DNA of 64,000 nt from Seongchinamella unica (GCF_004354085.1 NZ_SMSE01000003.1:372001-436000), one strand, 5' to 3'. Counted from the first letter of the stretch, positions 34,668 through 44,780 are shown. Notes: generated by a model from the letters alone, not told the origin. A program made the numbers and translations.

Positions 34668-36377
34668 ATGCGCACCAGTAATTTCCTCATCGCCACCCAG
34701 AAAGAGACCCCCGCTGACGCCGAGGTCATCAGTCACCAGTTAATGTTACGGGCCGGCTTGATTCGCAAACTGGCGGCAGGACTATATACCTGGCTACCAC
34801 TGGGACTGCGGGTACTGCGCAAGGTCGAAAACGTGGTCCGCGAAGAAATGGACGCGGCCGGGGCACAGGAAGTGAGCATGCCGGTGGTGCAGCCTGCGGA
34901 GCTGTGGCAGGAGTCCGGACGCTGGGAACAATACGGCCCCGAACTGCTGCGTATCCAGGACCGACACCAGCGGGATTTCTGTCTCGGCCCCACCCACGAA
35001 GAGGTGGTCACCGAGCTGGTTCGCAATGAAATCAAGAGCTATAAACAGCTGCCACTCAACCTGTACCAGATACAGACCAAGGTGCGCGACGAAATCAGGC
35101 CTCGTTTCGGCATCATGCGCTCCCGCGAGTTCCTCATGAAAGACGCCTACTCCTTTCATGTGGACCAGGCCTCGCTGGAGGCCACCTACCAGGACATGCA
35201 CCAGGCCTATACCCATATTTTCACCCGCCTGGGGCTGGACTTCCGCCCGGTGATTGCCGACACCGGCAGCATCGGCGGCAGCGCCTCCCACGAGTTTCAC
35301 GTACTGGCAAACTCCGGTGAAGACGATATCGCCTTTTCTGACAGCAGCGACTACGCCGCCAACGTCGAGATGGCAGAGGCCATCGCCCCGGCGGGCGAGC
35401 GCCCAGCCCCGGGAGCAGATATGGCCGAGCTGGCCACCCCCGGGGTCAGGACTATCGACGACCTGGCCAAATTCCTGTCGATAGACCCGGCCACCACGGT
35501 CAAGACACTGATCGCCCATGGTGAGGAAGGCCAGCTGGTCGCCCTGGTGCTGCGCGGCGACCATCAGCTCAACACCATCAAGGCCGAGAAACTGGCGGCA
35601 ATTGCCTCACCACTGCAACTGGCCGAGGAAGCCGAGGTGCGCAAGGCACTGGGGGCCGGATTCGGTTCACTGGGCCCTGTCGGCCTTGATATCGAGGTTA
35701 TTGTCGATCGCAGCGCCGCCGCCCTGGCTGATTTTACCTGTGGCGCCAACCGGGACGAGTACCACCTCACTGGTGTCAACTGGGAACGGGACTGCACACC
35801 GGGCAGCATCGAGGACATTCGCGACGTGGTCGAGGGTGACCCCAGCCCCGACGGTCACGGCAAACTGCTGATCAAGCGCGGTATCGAGGTGGGCCACATT
35901 TTCCAGCTTGGCTGCAAGTACAGCGAAGCCATGAAGGCCAGCGTCCTGGACGAGAACGGCAAGAGCGTCACCATGACCATGGGCTGTTACGGGATCGGCG
36001 TCAGCCGTGTGGTGGCCGCCGCCATCGAACAGAATCACGACGACAAGGGCATTATCTGGCCGCCGGCCATGGCCCCCTTCCAACTCGCCATGGTGCCCTT
36101 GAACATGCAGAAGTCCGAAGCGGTGGCCAGCTGCGCCGAGGAACTTTACCAGCAGCTGAAATCCGCTGGCATCGATGTGTTGCTGGACGACCGCAATGAA
36201 CGCCCCGGGGTCAAGTTTGCCGATATGGAACTGACCGGCATCCCCCACCGCATTGTTATCGGTGACCGGGCGCTGGCTGAGGGCAACATCGAATACAAGG
36301 GTCGCCGGGACGCGGACTCCAGGCTTGTTCCCAGGGAAGAGATCGTCACCTTCCTGCGGGAGCAGTTGCAGGACTGA
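34668..36377 (+). CDS. proS: Prolyl-tRNA synthetase (bacterial type)
   Basis: Class II synthetase, 569 aa from ATG 34668 ([30 protein letters not shown]); 24 extra in-frame codons upstream overlap the promoter and are excluded. Features: TYT-like active site ([14 protein letters not shown]), [21 protein letters not shown], the YbaK-like editing insertion (about residues 225-385) that clears Ala-tRNA(Pro), and [26 protein letters not shown] before the anticodon-binding domain. The lytic transglycosylase gene starts 5 nt after its stop. Confidence 0.97.
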   Translation: MRTSNFLIATQKETPADAEVISHQLMLRAGLIRKLAAGLYTWLPLGLRVLRKVENVVREEMDAAGAQEVSMPVVQPAELWQESGRWEQYGPELLRIQDRHQRDFCLGPTHEEVVTELVRNEIKSYKQLPLNLYQIQTKVRDEIRPRFGIMRSREFLMKDAYSFHVDQASLEATYQDMHQAYTHIFTRLGLDFRPVIADTGSIGGSASHEFHVLANSGEDDIAFSDSSDYAANVEMAEAIAPAGERPAPGADMAELATPGVRTIDDLAKFLSIDPATTVKTLIAHGEEGQLVALVLRGDHQLNTIKAEKLAAIASPLQLAEEAEVRKALGAGFGSLGPVGLDIEVIVDRSAAALADFTCGANRDEYHLTGVNWERDCTPGSIEDIRDVVEGDPSPDGHGKLLIKRGIEVGHIFQLGCKYSEAMKASVLDENGKSVTMTMGCYGIGVSRVVAAAIEQNHDDKGIIWPPAMAPFQLAMVPLNMQKSEAVASCAEELYQQLKSAGIDVLLDDRNERPGVKFADMELTGIPHRIVIGDRALAEGNIEYKGRRDADSRLVPREEIVTFLREQLQD

Positions 36378-36382
36378 CCGCA

Positions 36383-36970
36383 GTGCAGGCGCTGATTACC
36401 GCCCTCATTTACCTGTCACTGGCCCTGCCGGTGCTGGCCCAACCGGCGGACGAGGCCGAACGGGAGGAACTGCGCAGCTTCCTCGAAGCCACCATCTCCG
36501 ACGCCGACAGCTTCGAGGACCGCTACGATGCCGAGGTCTGGCTGGTGGACATGTCCGCTCGCCTGGAGCGCTTTATTGAGGACCCAAAACACCGGCTGGA
36601 ACTGCTGCAGGACATCCACTCGGCGGCGTCCCGGGCCGACCTGCCCCCGGAGCTGGTACTGTCAGTTATCGAGGTGGAAAGTCACTTCGACCGCTTCGCC
36701 ATCTCCCGGGTGGGCGCCCAGGGGATGATGCAGGTCATGCCGTTCTGGAAAGATGAGATCGGCCGGCCCGATGACAACCTGACAGTCAACAAAACCAATT
36801 TCGCCTACGGCTGCCGTATCCTGCAGTTTTACCTGCAGCGGGAGAACGGCCACCTGCACCGCGCCCTGGCCCGGTACAATGGCTCTGTCGGGCGCCGGGT
36901 TTATTCGGACAAGGTCTATCGGGCCTGGCGCGATCGCTGGCGTACGAAGCCCCTGAACTGGAAGGACTAG
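36383..36970 (+). CDS. Lytic transglycosylase, SLT domain, exported
   Basis: Murein-cleaving enzyme of 195 aa. The start is GTG at 36383, giving the signal peptide MQALITALIYLSLALPVLAQ. The SLT domain occupies the second half: VLSVIEVESHFDRFAISRVGAQGMMQVMPFW, with catalytic Glu99 in EVES, and GCRILQFYLQRENGHLHRALARYNGS. It probably acts in the periplasm. It is cotranscribed with proS (5-nt gap) and its 3' end lies 8 bp from the convergent AraC-type gene. Confidence 0.89.
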   Translation: MQALITALIYLSLALPVLAQPADEAEREELRSFLEATISDADSFEDRYDAEVWLVDMSARLERFIEDPKHRLELLQDIHSAASRADLPPELVLSVIEVESHFDRFAISRVGAQGMMQVMPFWKDEIGRPDDNLTVNKTNFAYGCRILQFYLQRENGHLHRALARYNGSVGRRVYSDKVYRAWRDRWRTKPLNWKD

Positions 36971-36978
36971 GCCCGCTG

Positions 36979-38025
36979 TTAGCGGTATGAGCCGGGCGAC
37001 AGCCCCGTCCACTTCTTGAAGGAGCGATGAAAGGCCGACGGGTCAGAAAAGCCTACCCGCTCGGCCACTTCACTCACCGTTAAACCGTCACGGCTGAGCA
37101 GGCTGATAGCCGCGTCCCGGCGGGCATTATCCTTGATTCGCTGGTAGGAGGTGCCTTCTTTCTCCAGCCGCCGGCGCAGGGTCCGGGCCGACATATTGAG
37201 CAGCCCGGTCAGCTCCTCGAAACTGGGCATTTCGGTGCGAAAATCGCTGCCGAGGATATTGCGGATCCGCTGGGTGACGCTCAGGGTGCTGGCCTTGGGC
37301 TCGATAATCACGTGGTAAGGCGCCAGCTTCAGGAATTCGCTTAGCTCCGCCTCGTCGCGCACCAGCTCTGCCTCCAGCAGACGGGCGCTGAATGTCACCG
37401 AATTAACCGCCTGCCCATACTTCACCGGACAGGGGAAAAAATGGCGGATACCGGCAGTGAATGCAGGCTCCGGTCCCGCACAACGGGCCTCGCTGATATC
37501 GATGTGCTGGCCGATAAGCCAGCCGGCGAAGCGCATCCACATGGCCAGGTTACACAATACGCTGTGCTGCACTTCGGGGAGATCATCGCTGCACAGGTAG
37601 CTCAGGGTCGCGAGCTTGCCACTGGCATCAATCTCCAGCTGATTGGAAATCTCCACCCCCTGGCGCACCCGGCAGGCGGCATTGAACTCTATCGACCTGC
37701 GCATGGCCGCCGCCAGGTTGGAACTGTTGAGCATAGTGAGCAGGATGAGCCGGGTCGTGCCCACCGGTGTCTGGACATCGGGCATCACACCGGCCGACTC
37801 GTCATTCAGGGTGCGCACCAGTTCAACACACAGGCGACTGTACTGCTCAGGGGAAACACAGGTGGTCTGGGCGCGCTGGCGCAGGGGATCAAAAGGGAAC
37901 CGTGCCGCGCGCAACATCGCATCCACATCTTTCCCGTGGGCCTGCGCCTGTGCCAGCAGTGCCCGGGTAAACTCCACGGGAACACTCTCGTTGTACCATT
38001 TGGCGGTCGCGTGGCTGCCGGACAA
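36979..38025 (-). CDS. AraC-family transcriptional regulator
   Basis: Regulator of 348 aa. The N-terminal part (about residues 25-210) has the pattern of the Arabinose_bd-type domain found in OruR/ArgR-like and lipid-responsive AraC proteins. The C-terminal HTH_18 domain reads MSARTLRRRLEKEGTSYQRIKDNARRDAAISLL and GLTVSEVAERVGFSDPSAFHRSFKKWTGLSPGSYR. Targets are unknown; it is divergent from the LuxR-type gene across 176 bp. A start at Met1 or slightly downstream is possible. Confidence 0.88.
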   Translation of the reverse strand: MSGSHATAKWYNESVPVEFTRALLAQAQAHGKDVDAMLRAARFPFDPLRQRAQTTCVSPEQYSRLCVELVRTLNDESAGVMPDVQTPVGTTRLILLTMLNSSNLAAAMRRSIEFNAACRVRQGVEISNQLEIDASGKLATLSYLCSDDLPEVQHSVLCNLAMWMRFAGWLIGQHIDISEARCAGPEPAFTAGIRHFFPCPVKYGQAVNSVTFSARLLEAELVRDEAELSEFLKLAPYHVIIEPKASTLSVTQRIRNILGSDFRTEMPSFEELTGLLNMSARTLRRRLEKEGTSYQRIKDNARRDAAISLLSRDGLTVSEVAERVGFSDPSAFHRSFKKWTGLSPGSYR

Positions 38026-38201
38026 AATGACTCCTCCCTCTGCTGGCTGGCCATTATATAGAAAGAACGATCGTCTGCAGTATCGGGCGCCCTCAAAGGC
38101 CCGGCTGGTTTAACAGCTCGGCTCGTCCATGTGGATTGACATCCCCGGGCACTCTGCCCAATATGGGGCAAGGGGATGGGGCGGCAACATCATAAGACAA
38201 T

Positions 38202-39047
38202 ATGAACAGCATTAACCAACTCAGCATGTGGAATCGCGACATCTCGCGTGCCATCGGCGCTCTGGGTCGGGATGACTTCTTCCCCGCAATCATTGAGGCG
38301 ATCAATGGCCAGGTACGCATCGACTTTCCCCAGGTGTGGCTGTACCACAAAGACCTGCCGCCGCGTGTGCTCTACCACCAGATCCCTCCCTCGGCCTTTG
38401 AGGCCCAGGTCGACCAGTACCTGGAGGGCCCGTACCGGGAAGACCCTTTTTACCAGACATCCATGAACCAGCCCAGGTCGAAGCTGTACCGGCTGGAGCG
38501 CGTTACCATGGGCAAGCTGGAACAAACCGACTACTACCGCGAGTATTACTCCGATACGGGCACCGTGGATGAGGCGGTCTACCTGGCCCGGTTACACGGC
38601 GGTAACGTCATCAACCTGAGCATGATGCGCCTGCCTCAACACGGCTCCTTCAGCGAGGAAGAGTACGAAACCCTCTATCTGCTCGCTGAACCGGTCTCCG
38701 AGCTGCTCAAGTCCCACACCGAACACGATGACTTCGCCATTACCAACCTCATCCAGCCGGGCATTGACCATCAGATCGACCTGGCGTTCCGCACCTTCGG
38801 TGAGTCCCTGTTGTCACCCCGGGAAAAAGACGTGCTGGAACTGATGCTGCGCGGCTATGGCACCGACACGTCCGCTTCCCGGCTGAAAATCGCGGTTGAA
38901 ACCGTGCGCCGTCACCGCAAGAGTATTTACCGCAAGCTGGATGTGTCCTCCCAGACCGACCTGTTTTCACTGTTTCTCAACTCCATGTCCTGTCTTGGGC
39001 AGGCCGCGGGAGCAGACCCTCTCTCGGTTTACATGTCGCCACGCTAG
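38202..39047 (+). CDS. LuxR-type HTH transcriptional regulator
   Basis: Regulator of 281 aa. The C-terminal winged HTH is LLSPREKDVLELMLRGYGTDTSASRLKIAVETVRRHRKSIYRKL. The N-terminal ~190 residues contain no receiver Asp pattern and no clear autoinducer-domain motifs; they are rich in aromatic residues (VWLYHKDLPPRVLYH, DYYREYYSDTG) and resemble an uncharacterised sensor domain. It lies 106 nt before the glutamine-synthetase-like gene on the same strand, so it may control it. LuxR-HTH regulators next to polyamine or amino-acid catabolic ligases are a known pattern. Confidence 0.84.
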   Translation: MNSINQLSMWNRDISRAIGALGRDDFFPAIIEAINGQVRIDFPQVWLYHKDLPPRVLYHQIPPSAFEAQVDQYLEGPYREDPFYQTSMNQPRSKLYRLERVTMGKLEQTDYYREYYSDTGTVDEAVYLARLHGGNVINLSMMRLPQHGSFSEEEYETLYLLAEPVSELLKSHTEHDDFAITNLIQPGIDHQIDLAFRTFGESLLSPREKDVLELMLRGYGTDTSASRLKIAVETVRRHRKSIYRKLDVSSQTDLFSLFLNSMSCLGQAAGADPLSVYMSPR

Positions 39048-39153
39048 TGCTGAATTTGCCATTGATATCAACTGTTTGCTGCCCCATCGGGGGCATTGCC
39101 AAGCGGACCCCAAAAACTGATAGTAGCCACTTACAAAGTCATGGATAGGCAGC

Positions 39154-40497
39154 ATGTCGGTAGAAGCCGATTGGTTCCTGCGAGCGCATCCGGAAATCAC
39201 CACCATTGAAGCACTGCTCCCCGATTGCAACGGGGTCATGCGCGGCAAGTGGGTGCCCCGGCACAAGCTGGGAAAGATTTTTGACGGTGAGCTGAAGCTC
39301 CCCAAAACTGCGCTCAGCCTCGACATCTGGGGCCGGGACGTGGAGGAACTGGTATTTGCCACCGGCGACGCCGATGGTATCTGCCTGCCCGTGGAAGGCT
39401 CTTTACTCCCCACCCCCTGGTCCGCTGACGGCCAACACGGCCAGATCATGCTCTCCATGTACGACGGCGACGGTGCAGCCTACCTCGGCGACCCACAACA
39501 CGTGTTGAAGCAGGTGGTAAAACGCTTCGAGGAAGCCGGCTGGCGCCCGGTGGTAGCGGCGGAGCTGGAGTTCAGCCTGGTCACCTGGGACCGGGACATT
39601 CCCGCCCATACCTGCCCGTCCCCGGCAGGCAGCGGCCCCGTCGGGGGCAACACCTACGGCCTCGATGTCCTCAACCACCACCGGCAGATGATGGAAGACC
39701 TGCGGGTCGCCTGCGAAATCCAGGACCTCCCCTTCGACGGCGTAGTCAAGGAGTCCGCACCCTCCCAGTACGAGATCAACATGCAGCACGTGGACGACCC
39801 GGTCAGGGCCGCACGCCAGATCATCATGATGAAACGCCTGATCAAGGGCGTCGCAGCGAAACATGGACTGATCGCCAGCTTCATGGCCAAGCCCTTCGAA
39901 ACGGAGGCCGGCAATGGCATGCACGTACACTGCAGCGTACTGGACGACAAGGGAATCAATATTTTCGACGACGGCAGCGACAAGGGCACACCGCTGCTGC
40001 AACAGGCCATAGGTGGCTGTCTCACCTATATGGCAGAGTCGGTGGCTGTCTTCGCCCCCACTTACAACGCCTACCGTCGATTCCAGAAGGGCTGCCATGC
40101 ACCCACTTTCCCCAGTTGGGGGTATGAGAATCGCACGGTGGCCATCCGGGTGCCCGCCAGCAATCCGGTATCGCGGCGCCTGGAACACCGGGTCGCGGGG
40201 GCAGACGCCAATCCCTACCTGCTGTTCGCGGTCATCCTGTCCTGCATAATCGAGGGCATCAATGAGAACCTGTCACCCGGTGAGCCGATCAGCGGCGACG
40301 GCTACGAACAGGAAGAGGCCACACTGCCGGTGTACATGCCCGACGCGGTTCGACTGTTCAAGGAGTCCGATTTCATTCGCAACGCCCTGGGCAGCGAAAT
40401 GCAGCGTATCTTCACTCTCAGCAAGGAGCAGGAGATCGAGGAGTTTCGGCGCCGCATCACCACGCTGGAATACCAGACCTTCCTGGAGAAGCTCTGA
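39154..40497 (+). CDS. Glutamine synthetase family protein (gamma-glutamylpolyamine synthetase-like)
   Basis: ATP-dependent ligase of 447 aa in the GlnA fold. Landmarks: N-terminal beta-grasp with LLPDCNGVMRGKWVP, the metal-binding AAELEFSLV, the loop ESAPSQYEINMQH, the nucleotide site HGLIASFMAKPFETEAGNGMHVHCSV and FPSWGYENRTVAIRVP near the adenine/glutamate site. The canonical adenylylation Tyr loop of GlnA is absent. The sequence is closest to PuuA-type enzymes that glutamylate putrescine or related amines, rather than housekeeping GlnA. Substrate is inferred from family only. Confidence 0.88.
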   Translation: MSVEADWFLRAHPEITTIEALLPDCNGVMRGKWVPRHKLGKIFDGELKLPKTALSLDIWGRDVEELVFATGDADGICLPVEGSLLPTPWSADGQHGQIMLSMYDGDGAAYLGDPQHVLKQVVKRFEEAGWRPVVAAELEFSLVTWDRDIPAHTCPSPAGSGPVGGNTYGLDVLNHHRQMMEDLRVACEIQDLPFDGVVKESAPSQYEINMQHVDDPVRAARQIIMMKRLIKGVAAKHGLIASFMAKPFETEAGNGMHVHCSVLDDKGINIFDDGSDKGTPLLQQAIGGCLTYMAESVAVFAPTYNAYRRFQKGCHAPTFPSWGYENRTVAIRVPASNPVSRRLEHRVAGADANPYLLFAVILSCIIEGINENLSPGEPISGDGYEQEEATLPVYMPDAVRLFKESDFIRNALGSEMQRIFTLSKEQEIEEFRRRITTLEYQTFLEKL

Positions 40498-40617
40498 CCC
40501 GATCCGGCGGTTATTGCCATCTCACCCGGCCGGGCCTTGGCCCTGGGCGCCAAAAAAGGGTGATAGTGGCGTTATCGGCCATGTCATCAGGCTGCAGCTC
40601 CTGCCAGAATAGGTGTC

Positions 40618-41463
40618 GTGAACAAGTCCATCCAGAAACGATCCCTGTGCCGCCTGGCTGTCATCAGCCTGGTCGCGAGCATGACCTTTGTGGCTTCCGG
40701 CAAGGCCAGCACACCGCTGCTCGCCGAGCAGGCCAGGGACTGTGCCGCCTATCTCGGCACCCTGCCCGTAGCCAAGGGGCAGGTATTGTCAGATTCGGTG
40801 AATATTCTCAGCTGGAATATCCAGAAGGCCAGCAACGACGGATGGATGGCGGACCTGATGGAACTCGGCAGCGATACCCACCTGGCCTTTATCCAGGAGG
40901 CTGCGCTGCAGGCCCAGCTGGGCGAGTTCGACCCCCGGGGCCCGCTGTTCCAGTCATTTTCCCAGGGTTACACCACCGCCAGCGTGAACAGCGGGGTGAT
41001 GACCCTGAGCCGACATGCCCCCACCATGCAGTGCAATTTCAACAGCACCGAGCCCTGGCTGGGCACCCCCAAGGCCGCCGCGGTCACCGAACATCCGCTA
41101 CAGGGTCGCGATGACCGGCTGCTGGCCATCAACCTGCACGCGGTCAACTTCACCTTCGGGGTCGAAGACCTGCAGGCGCAACTGCGGCCGCTGGTCGAGT
41201 TGCTGCTCAACCATCGCGGCCCGGCAATCCTCGCCGGTGATTTCAATACCTGGAGTGATGCGCGGCAACAGCTGGTAGACCAGGTCCTGTCACAGCACGG
41301 ACTGGAGCCACTGGCGTTTGACCCGGACCTGCGCACCACGGTCTTCGGCCGACCGCTGGACCACATCTATGTGCGGGGCCTGGCCCCGGAACACACTGAG
41401 GTGATACCGGTGACCAGTTCCGATCACAATGCGCTGAGGGCGCGACTGAAACTGCTTATGTGA
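40618..41463 (+). CDS. Endonuclease/exonuclease/phosphatase (EEP) family protein, exported
   Basis: Metal-dependent phosphoesterase fold, 281 aa. The GTG start (40618) yields an N-terminal signal-like segment (SLCRLAVISLVASMTFVASGKAS). The core motifs are NILSWNIQKASNDGW, FIQEAAL, INLHAVNF, LAGDFNTWS, DHIYVRG and the closing SSDHNALRARL, with Asn, Glu, Asp, Asn, Asp and His in DNase I-like positions. Substrate unknown; nucleic acid or phospholipid are both possible. It is followed by the DUF5329-like gene with only 8 nt between. Confidence 0.87.
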   Translation: MNKSIQKRSLCRLAVISLVASMTFVASGKASTPLLAEQARDCAAYLGTLPVAKGQVLSDSVNILSWNIQKASNDGWMADLMELGSDTHLAFIQEAALQAQLGEFDPRGPLFQSFSQGYTTASVNSGVMTLSRHAPTMQCNFNSTEPWLGTPKAAAVTEHPLQGRDDRLLAINLHAVNFTFGVEDLQAQLRPLVELLLNHRGPAILAGDFNTWSDARQQLVDQVLSQHGLEPLAFDPDLRTTVFGRPLDHIYVRGLAPEHTEVIPVTSSDHNALRARLKLLM

Positions 41464-41471
41464 GCAATGCC

Positions 41472-41822
41472 ATGACTCGAATAGCACTCTTCGCCCTTTC
41501 CCTGCTGCTGTCCGCCGGCGCAACAGCCGACGACAGGACCGACCGCGAAGTGCAGTATCTGCTCGCTTATGTCGAGAGTAGTGGCTGTACCTTTCATCGC
41601 AACGGCAGTGACCACGACTCCGCCGACGCCGCAGACCACCTGCGCCTGAAATACCGCCGTGGCGGCAAGTATGTGGACACGACAGAGCACTTTATTGACC
41701 GTCTGGCGACTGAGAGTTCCTGGACCGGACGCAAGTACACCGTGACCTGCGATGGACAGACCCTGGCTTCTGGCGAATGGCTGCACAGGGCGCTGGACGA
41801 CTACCGCAAGTCAGCACCCTAA
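41472..41822 (+). CDS. DUF5329-like small exported protein
   Basis: A protein of 116 aa with a signal peptide (MTRIALFALSLLLSAGATA). The mature part reads REVQYLLAYVESSGCTFHRNGSDHDS, then ADHLRLKYRRGGKYVDTTEHFIDRLATESSWTGRKYTVTC, the pattern of the DUF5329 family as I remember it, with two conserved Cys. A GTG at 41460 in the same frame, overlapping the upstream gene, is an alternative start. Function unknown. Its stop overlaps the convergent MATE gene by 4 nt. Confidence 0.72.
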   Translation: MTRIALFALSLLLSAGATADDRTDREVQYLLAYVESSGCTFHRNGSDHDSADAADHLRLKYRRGGKYVDTTEHFIDRLATESSWTGRKYTVTCDGQTLASGEWLHRALDDYRKSAP

Positions 41823-43246
41823 AGCGGGGCCTGACGCTCGGTCTCCAGCCCCTCGGGAGAGGATGGCACCGGCAAAGCCACGTGTTCCGCTTCCAGGCGG
41901 CGAGTCAGGTAAAAGGCAGCTACCACTGCCAGCGTACCGAAGACCAATGCTCCCAGGGCCTCCCCGGCCAATACGCCCTTGGCCCCGTACCAGTGGGCAC
42001 CGAAATAGACGAAGGGAATGGTACCCAGCAGCGCCCGGCCGAAATTGAATCCGGTAGCCCAGTGGGGGTGGTGCAGGTTGTTAAAGCTGGCGTTGGCCAC
42101 AAACAGGGCGCCATTGAAAATGAATGCGGCAACCAGGAAATGACAGTAGAAAAGAATCAGCTCGGCGGCCTGATCCGAGGCCGAGAATGCGCTGACGATG
42201 GTATCGCCCAGGTGCCACAGTAACAGCCAGACCAGCATCACATAAGCGACATTGAATATCATGGCGTCGCGCAGGGTAGAGCGAACCCTGCCGTAAAGAC
42301 CGGCGCCCGCATTCTGGCCGACAATGGGACCTACCGCGCTCGAAAGGGCAAAAATGGCACAGAAGGCAACCGGTGTAATACGGCCCATAATCGCCGCGCC
42401 AGCCACGGCGCTGTCACCAAACTGGGACATGATACGCAACACAAAGCTGCCACCAATGGGCGTCGCCAGGTTAGTGAGCACTGCCGGCGTGGCTATTTTC
42501 AGCAACGGCCGTAAATCGGCGAAAAATTGCTGGCGGGTGATACGGCAGGGCAGGCGGTGAACCACGTAAATGGCATGCCAGGCGACCGCCAGCACCACCA
42601 TGCGGGCAACGACCGAGGCCCAGGCAGCCCCTTCCAACCCCCAGTCCAGGACGAAGATAAAGATGGGGTCCAGTACGCCATTGACCACCGACCCGGTGAC
42701 CGTAGCCCACATGGAACGGCGTGCATCACCCAGGGCGCGGACTCCGGCCGCGGCGCTCATCCCCAACACCAGCACCGGCATGTTGGGCAACAGTATGCCC
42801 GCGTAACTGGTGGCGTACTGCAGGGTGATACCACGGGCGCCCAATAGCTGGAGCAATTCCTCGAGGTAGAGCCAGCCCAGCAGGGAGATACCGATGGCTG
42901 CAACCAGGCTGAACAACAATCCGCTGGTGCAATAACGGCTGGCCAGATCGCGTCGATCGGCGCCCTCGGACCGGGCAACCAGGGCGCCCAGGGAAATTTG
43001 CAGGCCGATACTGACCGCGACGAGGAAGAAAATCAGGGTACCGGCGAAGCCCACCGCAGCGGCGAGCTCCTGCTCACCCAGCAGGGTGAGGAAATACATG
43101 TCCACCATGTCCACGCCGAACATGGTCAACAGGCCGGTTGCGGAGGCCCCGGTCATCACCAGCACATGGCGCATGGTGGGTCCGCGGGTGAATACGGCCT
43201 GTTTCGACATTAAGCGGTTCAGACTGGTTTCAGGGACGGGCATCAT
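41819..43246 (-). CDS. MATE-family multidrug/metabolite efflux protein
   Basis: Inner-membrane cation-coupled antiporter of 475 aa with about twelve hydrophobic segments. Two related halves are visible: MTGASATGLLTMFGVDMVDMYFLTLLGEQELAAAVGFAGT and IATPAVLTNLATPIGGSFVLRIMSQFGDSAVAGAAIMGRI are equivalent TM1/TM7 regions. The typical ARSEGADRRDLASRYC and GQNAGAGLYGRVRSTL loops follow each. Start is uncertain (Met1, Met2 or Met13). Substrate is not predictable. Confidence 0.88.
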   Translation of the reverse strand: MMPVPETSLNRLMSKQAVFTRGPTMRHVLVMTGASATGLLTMFGVDMVDMYFLTLLGEQELAAAVGFAGTLIFFLVAVSIGLQISLGALVARSEGADRRDLASRYCTSGLLFSLVAAIGISLLGWLYLEELLQLLGARGITLQYATSYAGILLPNMPVLVLGMSAAAGVRALGDARRSMWATVTGSVVNGVLDPIFIFVLDWGLEGAAWASVVARMVVLAVAWHAIYVVHRLPCRITRQQFFADLRPLLKIATPAVLTNLATPIGGSFVLRIMSQFGDSAVAGAAIMGRITPVAFCAIFALSSAVGPIVGQNAGAGLYGRVRSTLRDAMIFNVAYVMLVWLLLWHLGDTIVSAFSASDQAAELILFYCHFLVAAFIFNGALFVANASFNNLHHPHWATGFNFGRALLGTIPFVYFGAHWYGAKGVLAGEALGALVFGTLAVVAAFYLTRRLEAEHVALPVPSSPEGLETERQAPL

Positions 43247-43388
43247 ACTGCAGATTGGTGCCCTGTGTGCAGGGCAGCACTGAAACGGACACCGACTATT
43301 GCACCGCTATCCCAAAGGGGACTTTTAGCCGCAATAAAGTTACCATAAACAACCTTTTTGACATCATGCAGGAGACCCGGCCAACGCC

Positions 43389-44567
43389 ATGATCACTACC
43401 GAGCAAAAGCCGCCACTGAACCCGGTCAATGTGGCTATTTTCGTGGGCCTGCCCCTTGCGGCGCTTTTTCTGGTGCCCGCCTGGGGTGTTTACAGCGGGT
43501 ATGACGCCTCCCAGTGGCTGTGGGCCCTGGCTTTTCTGTACCTCAATGGCCTGTCCATCACCGGCGGTTACCACCGCTTGTGGTCACACAGGGCCTATGA
43601 GGCCCATCCAGCCCTGAAATGGTTTTACGCCCTGTGGGGCGCCGGCGCACTGCAGAACAGCATCCTGATCTGGTCATCGGATCACCGCCGCCACCACCGT
43701 CACGTGGACGACAACGAGCAAGACCCCTACTCGGCTGGCCGCGGCCTGTGGTTCAGCCACATGGGCTGGATGCTGCGCGAGTACAATACCAACGAGCCGG
43801 ACTTCAGCAATGCCCGTGACCTGCAACGTGACCCCATCGTGATGTTCCAGGACAGGCACTACGTGGCCCTCACTGTGCTGATGAACGTCGGCCTGCCCCT
43901 GCTGCTGGGCATCTGGCACGGCGATATTATCGGCACCCTGCTGCTGGTGGGCCTGCTGCGCCTGGTGGTTAATCATCACGTGACCTTCTTCATCAACTCC
44001 CTGGCCCACTTCTGGGGATCTCGTCCCTATACCGAATCGAACAGCGCCCGGGACAACGGTTTCCTCGCTTTCCTCACCTATGGCGAGGGCTACCACAACT
44101 ACCATCATATTTTCCAAACCGACTACCGTAACGGCATCCGCTGGTGGCAATGGGATCCCACCAAGTGGCTGATCAACGCCTGTTCCCGGGTGGGCCTGGC
44201 GCGCAACCTGGTCAGGGTGCCTGACTTCAAGATCCAGCGCGCCATTCTGGACACCCAGTTTCAACGGGCCCGGGATCAACTGGAGTGTTCACAGGACGCT
44301 GAGTCCCTGCGCGCTACCCTGGAACGTGAATACCAGCTGTTCACCGAGTCGATCAACGCCTGGACCACTTTGCAGGCCCAGCGCTATGAAGCCAAGAAAG
44401 CGGAAATCGGCGGCGCCCTGAACGAGAAGAAACTCAAGCTGCAACAAAAATGGGATTCCGTTGCCCTGCGGACCAAGTTCAAGGAGCTGGAATACTCGCT
44501 GAAAATGCAGCACAAGCGCCTCAATCTGCTGATGGAACAAATGCGTTTGCAGGCACAAGCTGCCTGA
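43389..44567 (+). CDS. Fatty acid desaturase (acyl-CoA delta-9 type) with coiled-coil tail
   Basis: Membrane di-iron desaturase, 392 aa. The three histidine boxes are HRLWSH (62-67), HRRHH (99-103) and HNYHH (236-240), with hydrophobic pairs between. These match SCD1-like delta-9 acyl-CoA desaturases that introduce a cis double bond in saturated acyl chains. After about residue 285 comes a C-terminal ~100-residue charged helical extension rich in Glu, Lys and Gln that looks like a coiled coil; typical bacterial members lack or shorten it. A strong terminator follows at 44589. Confidence 0.92.
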   Translation: MITTEQKPPLNPVNVAIFVGLPLAALFLVPAWGVYSGYDASQWLWALAFLYLNGLSITGGYHRLWSHRAYEAHPALKWFYALWGAGALQNSILIWSSDHRRHHRHVDDNEQDPYSAGRGLWFSHMGWMLREYNTNEPDFSNARDLQRDPIVMFQDRHYVALTVLMNVGLPLLLGIWHGDIIGTLLLVGLLRLVVNHHVTFFINSLAHFWGSRPYTESNSARDNGFLAFLTYGEGYHNYHHIFQTDYRNGIRWWQWDPTKWLINACSRVGLARNLVRVPDFKIQRAILDTQFQRARDQLECSQDAESLRATLEREYQLFTESINAWTTLQAQRYEAKKAEIGGALNEKKLKLQQKWDSVALRTKFKELEYSLKMQHKRLNLLMEQMRLQAQAA

Positions 44568-44588
44568 CCGCCAACGCTTCACATACCG

Positions 44589-44620
44589 GGCCCCGCTCTT
44601 CGTCGACCGGGGCCTTTTTT
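44589..44620 (+). terminator. Intrinsic terminator of the desaturase gene
   Basis: GGCCCCG / CGGGGCC stem of 7 bp with a 12-nt loop, followed by six T, 21 nt after the desaturase stop. Confidence 0.88.
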
Positions 44621-44780
44621 CTGGCCTGGCAAATATCCCTGGGCCGGTGATCTCCCGGACGGCCGCGGACGTACCACCTGCGCAGCCCGGTTTACTTCCA
44701 TCACCAAATGGGCCAGCATTCAATCAAACGCCGGGAGCGGTATGGCCTGGCTCCGGATTACCCGAAAAGAGATCGGCACT

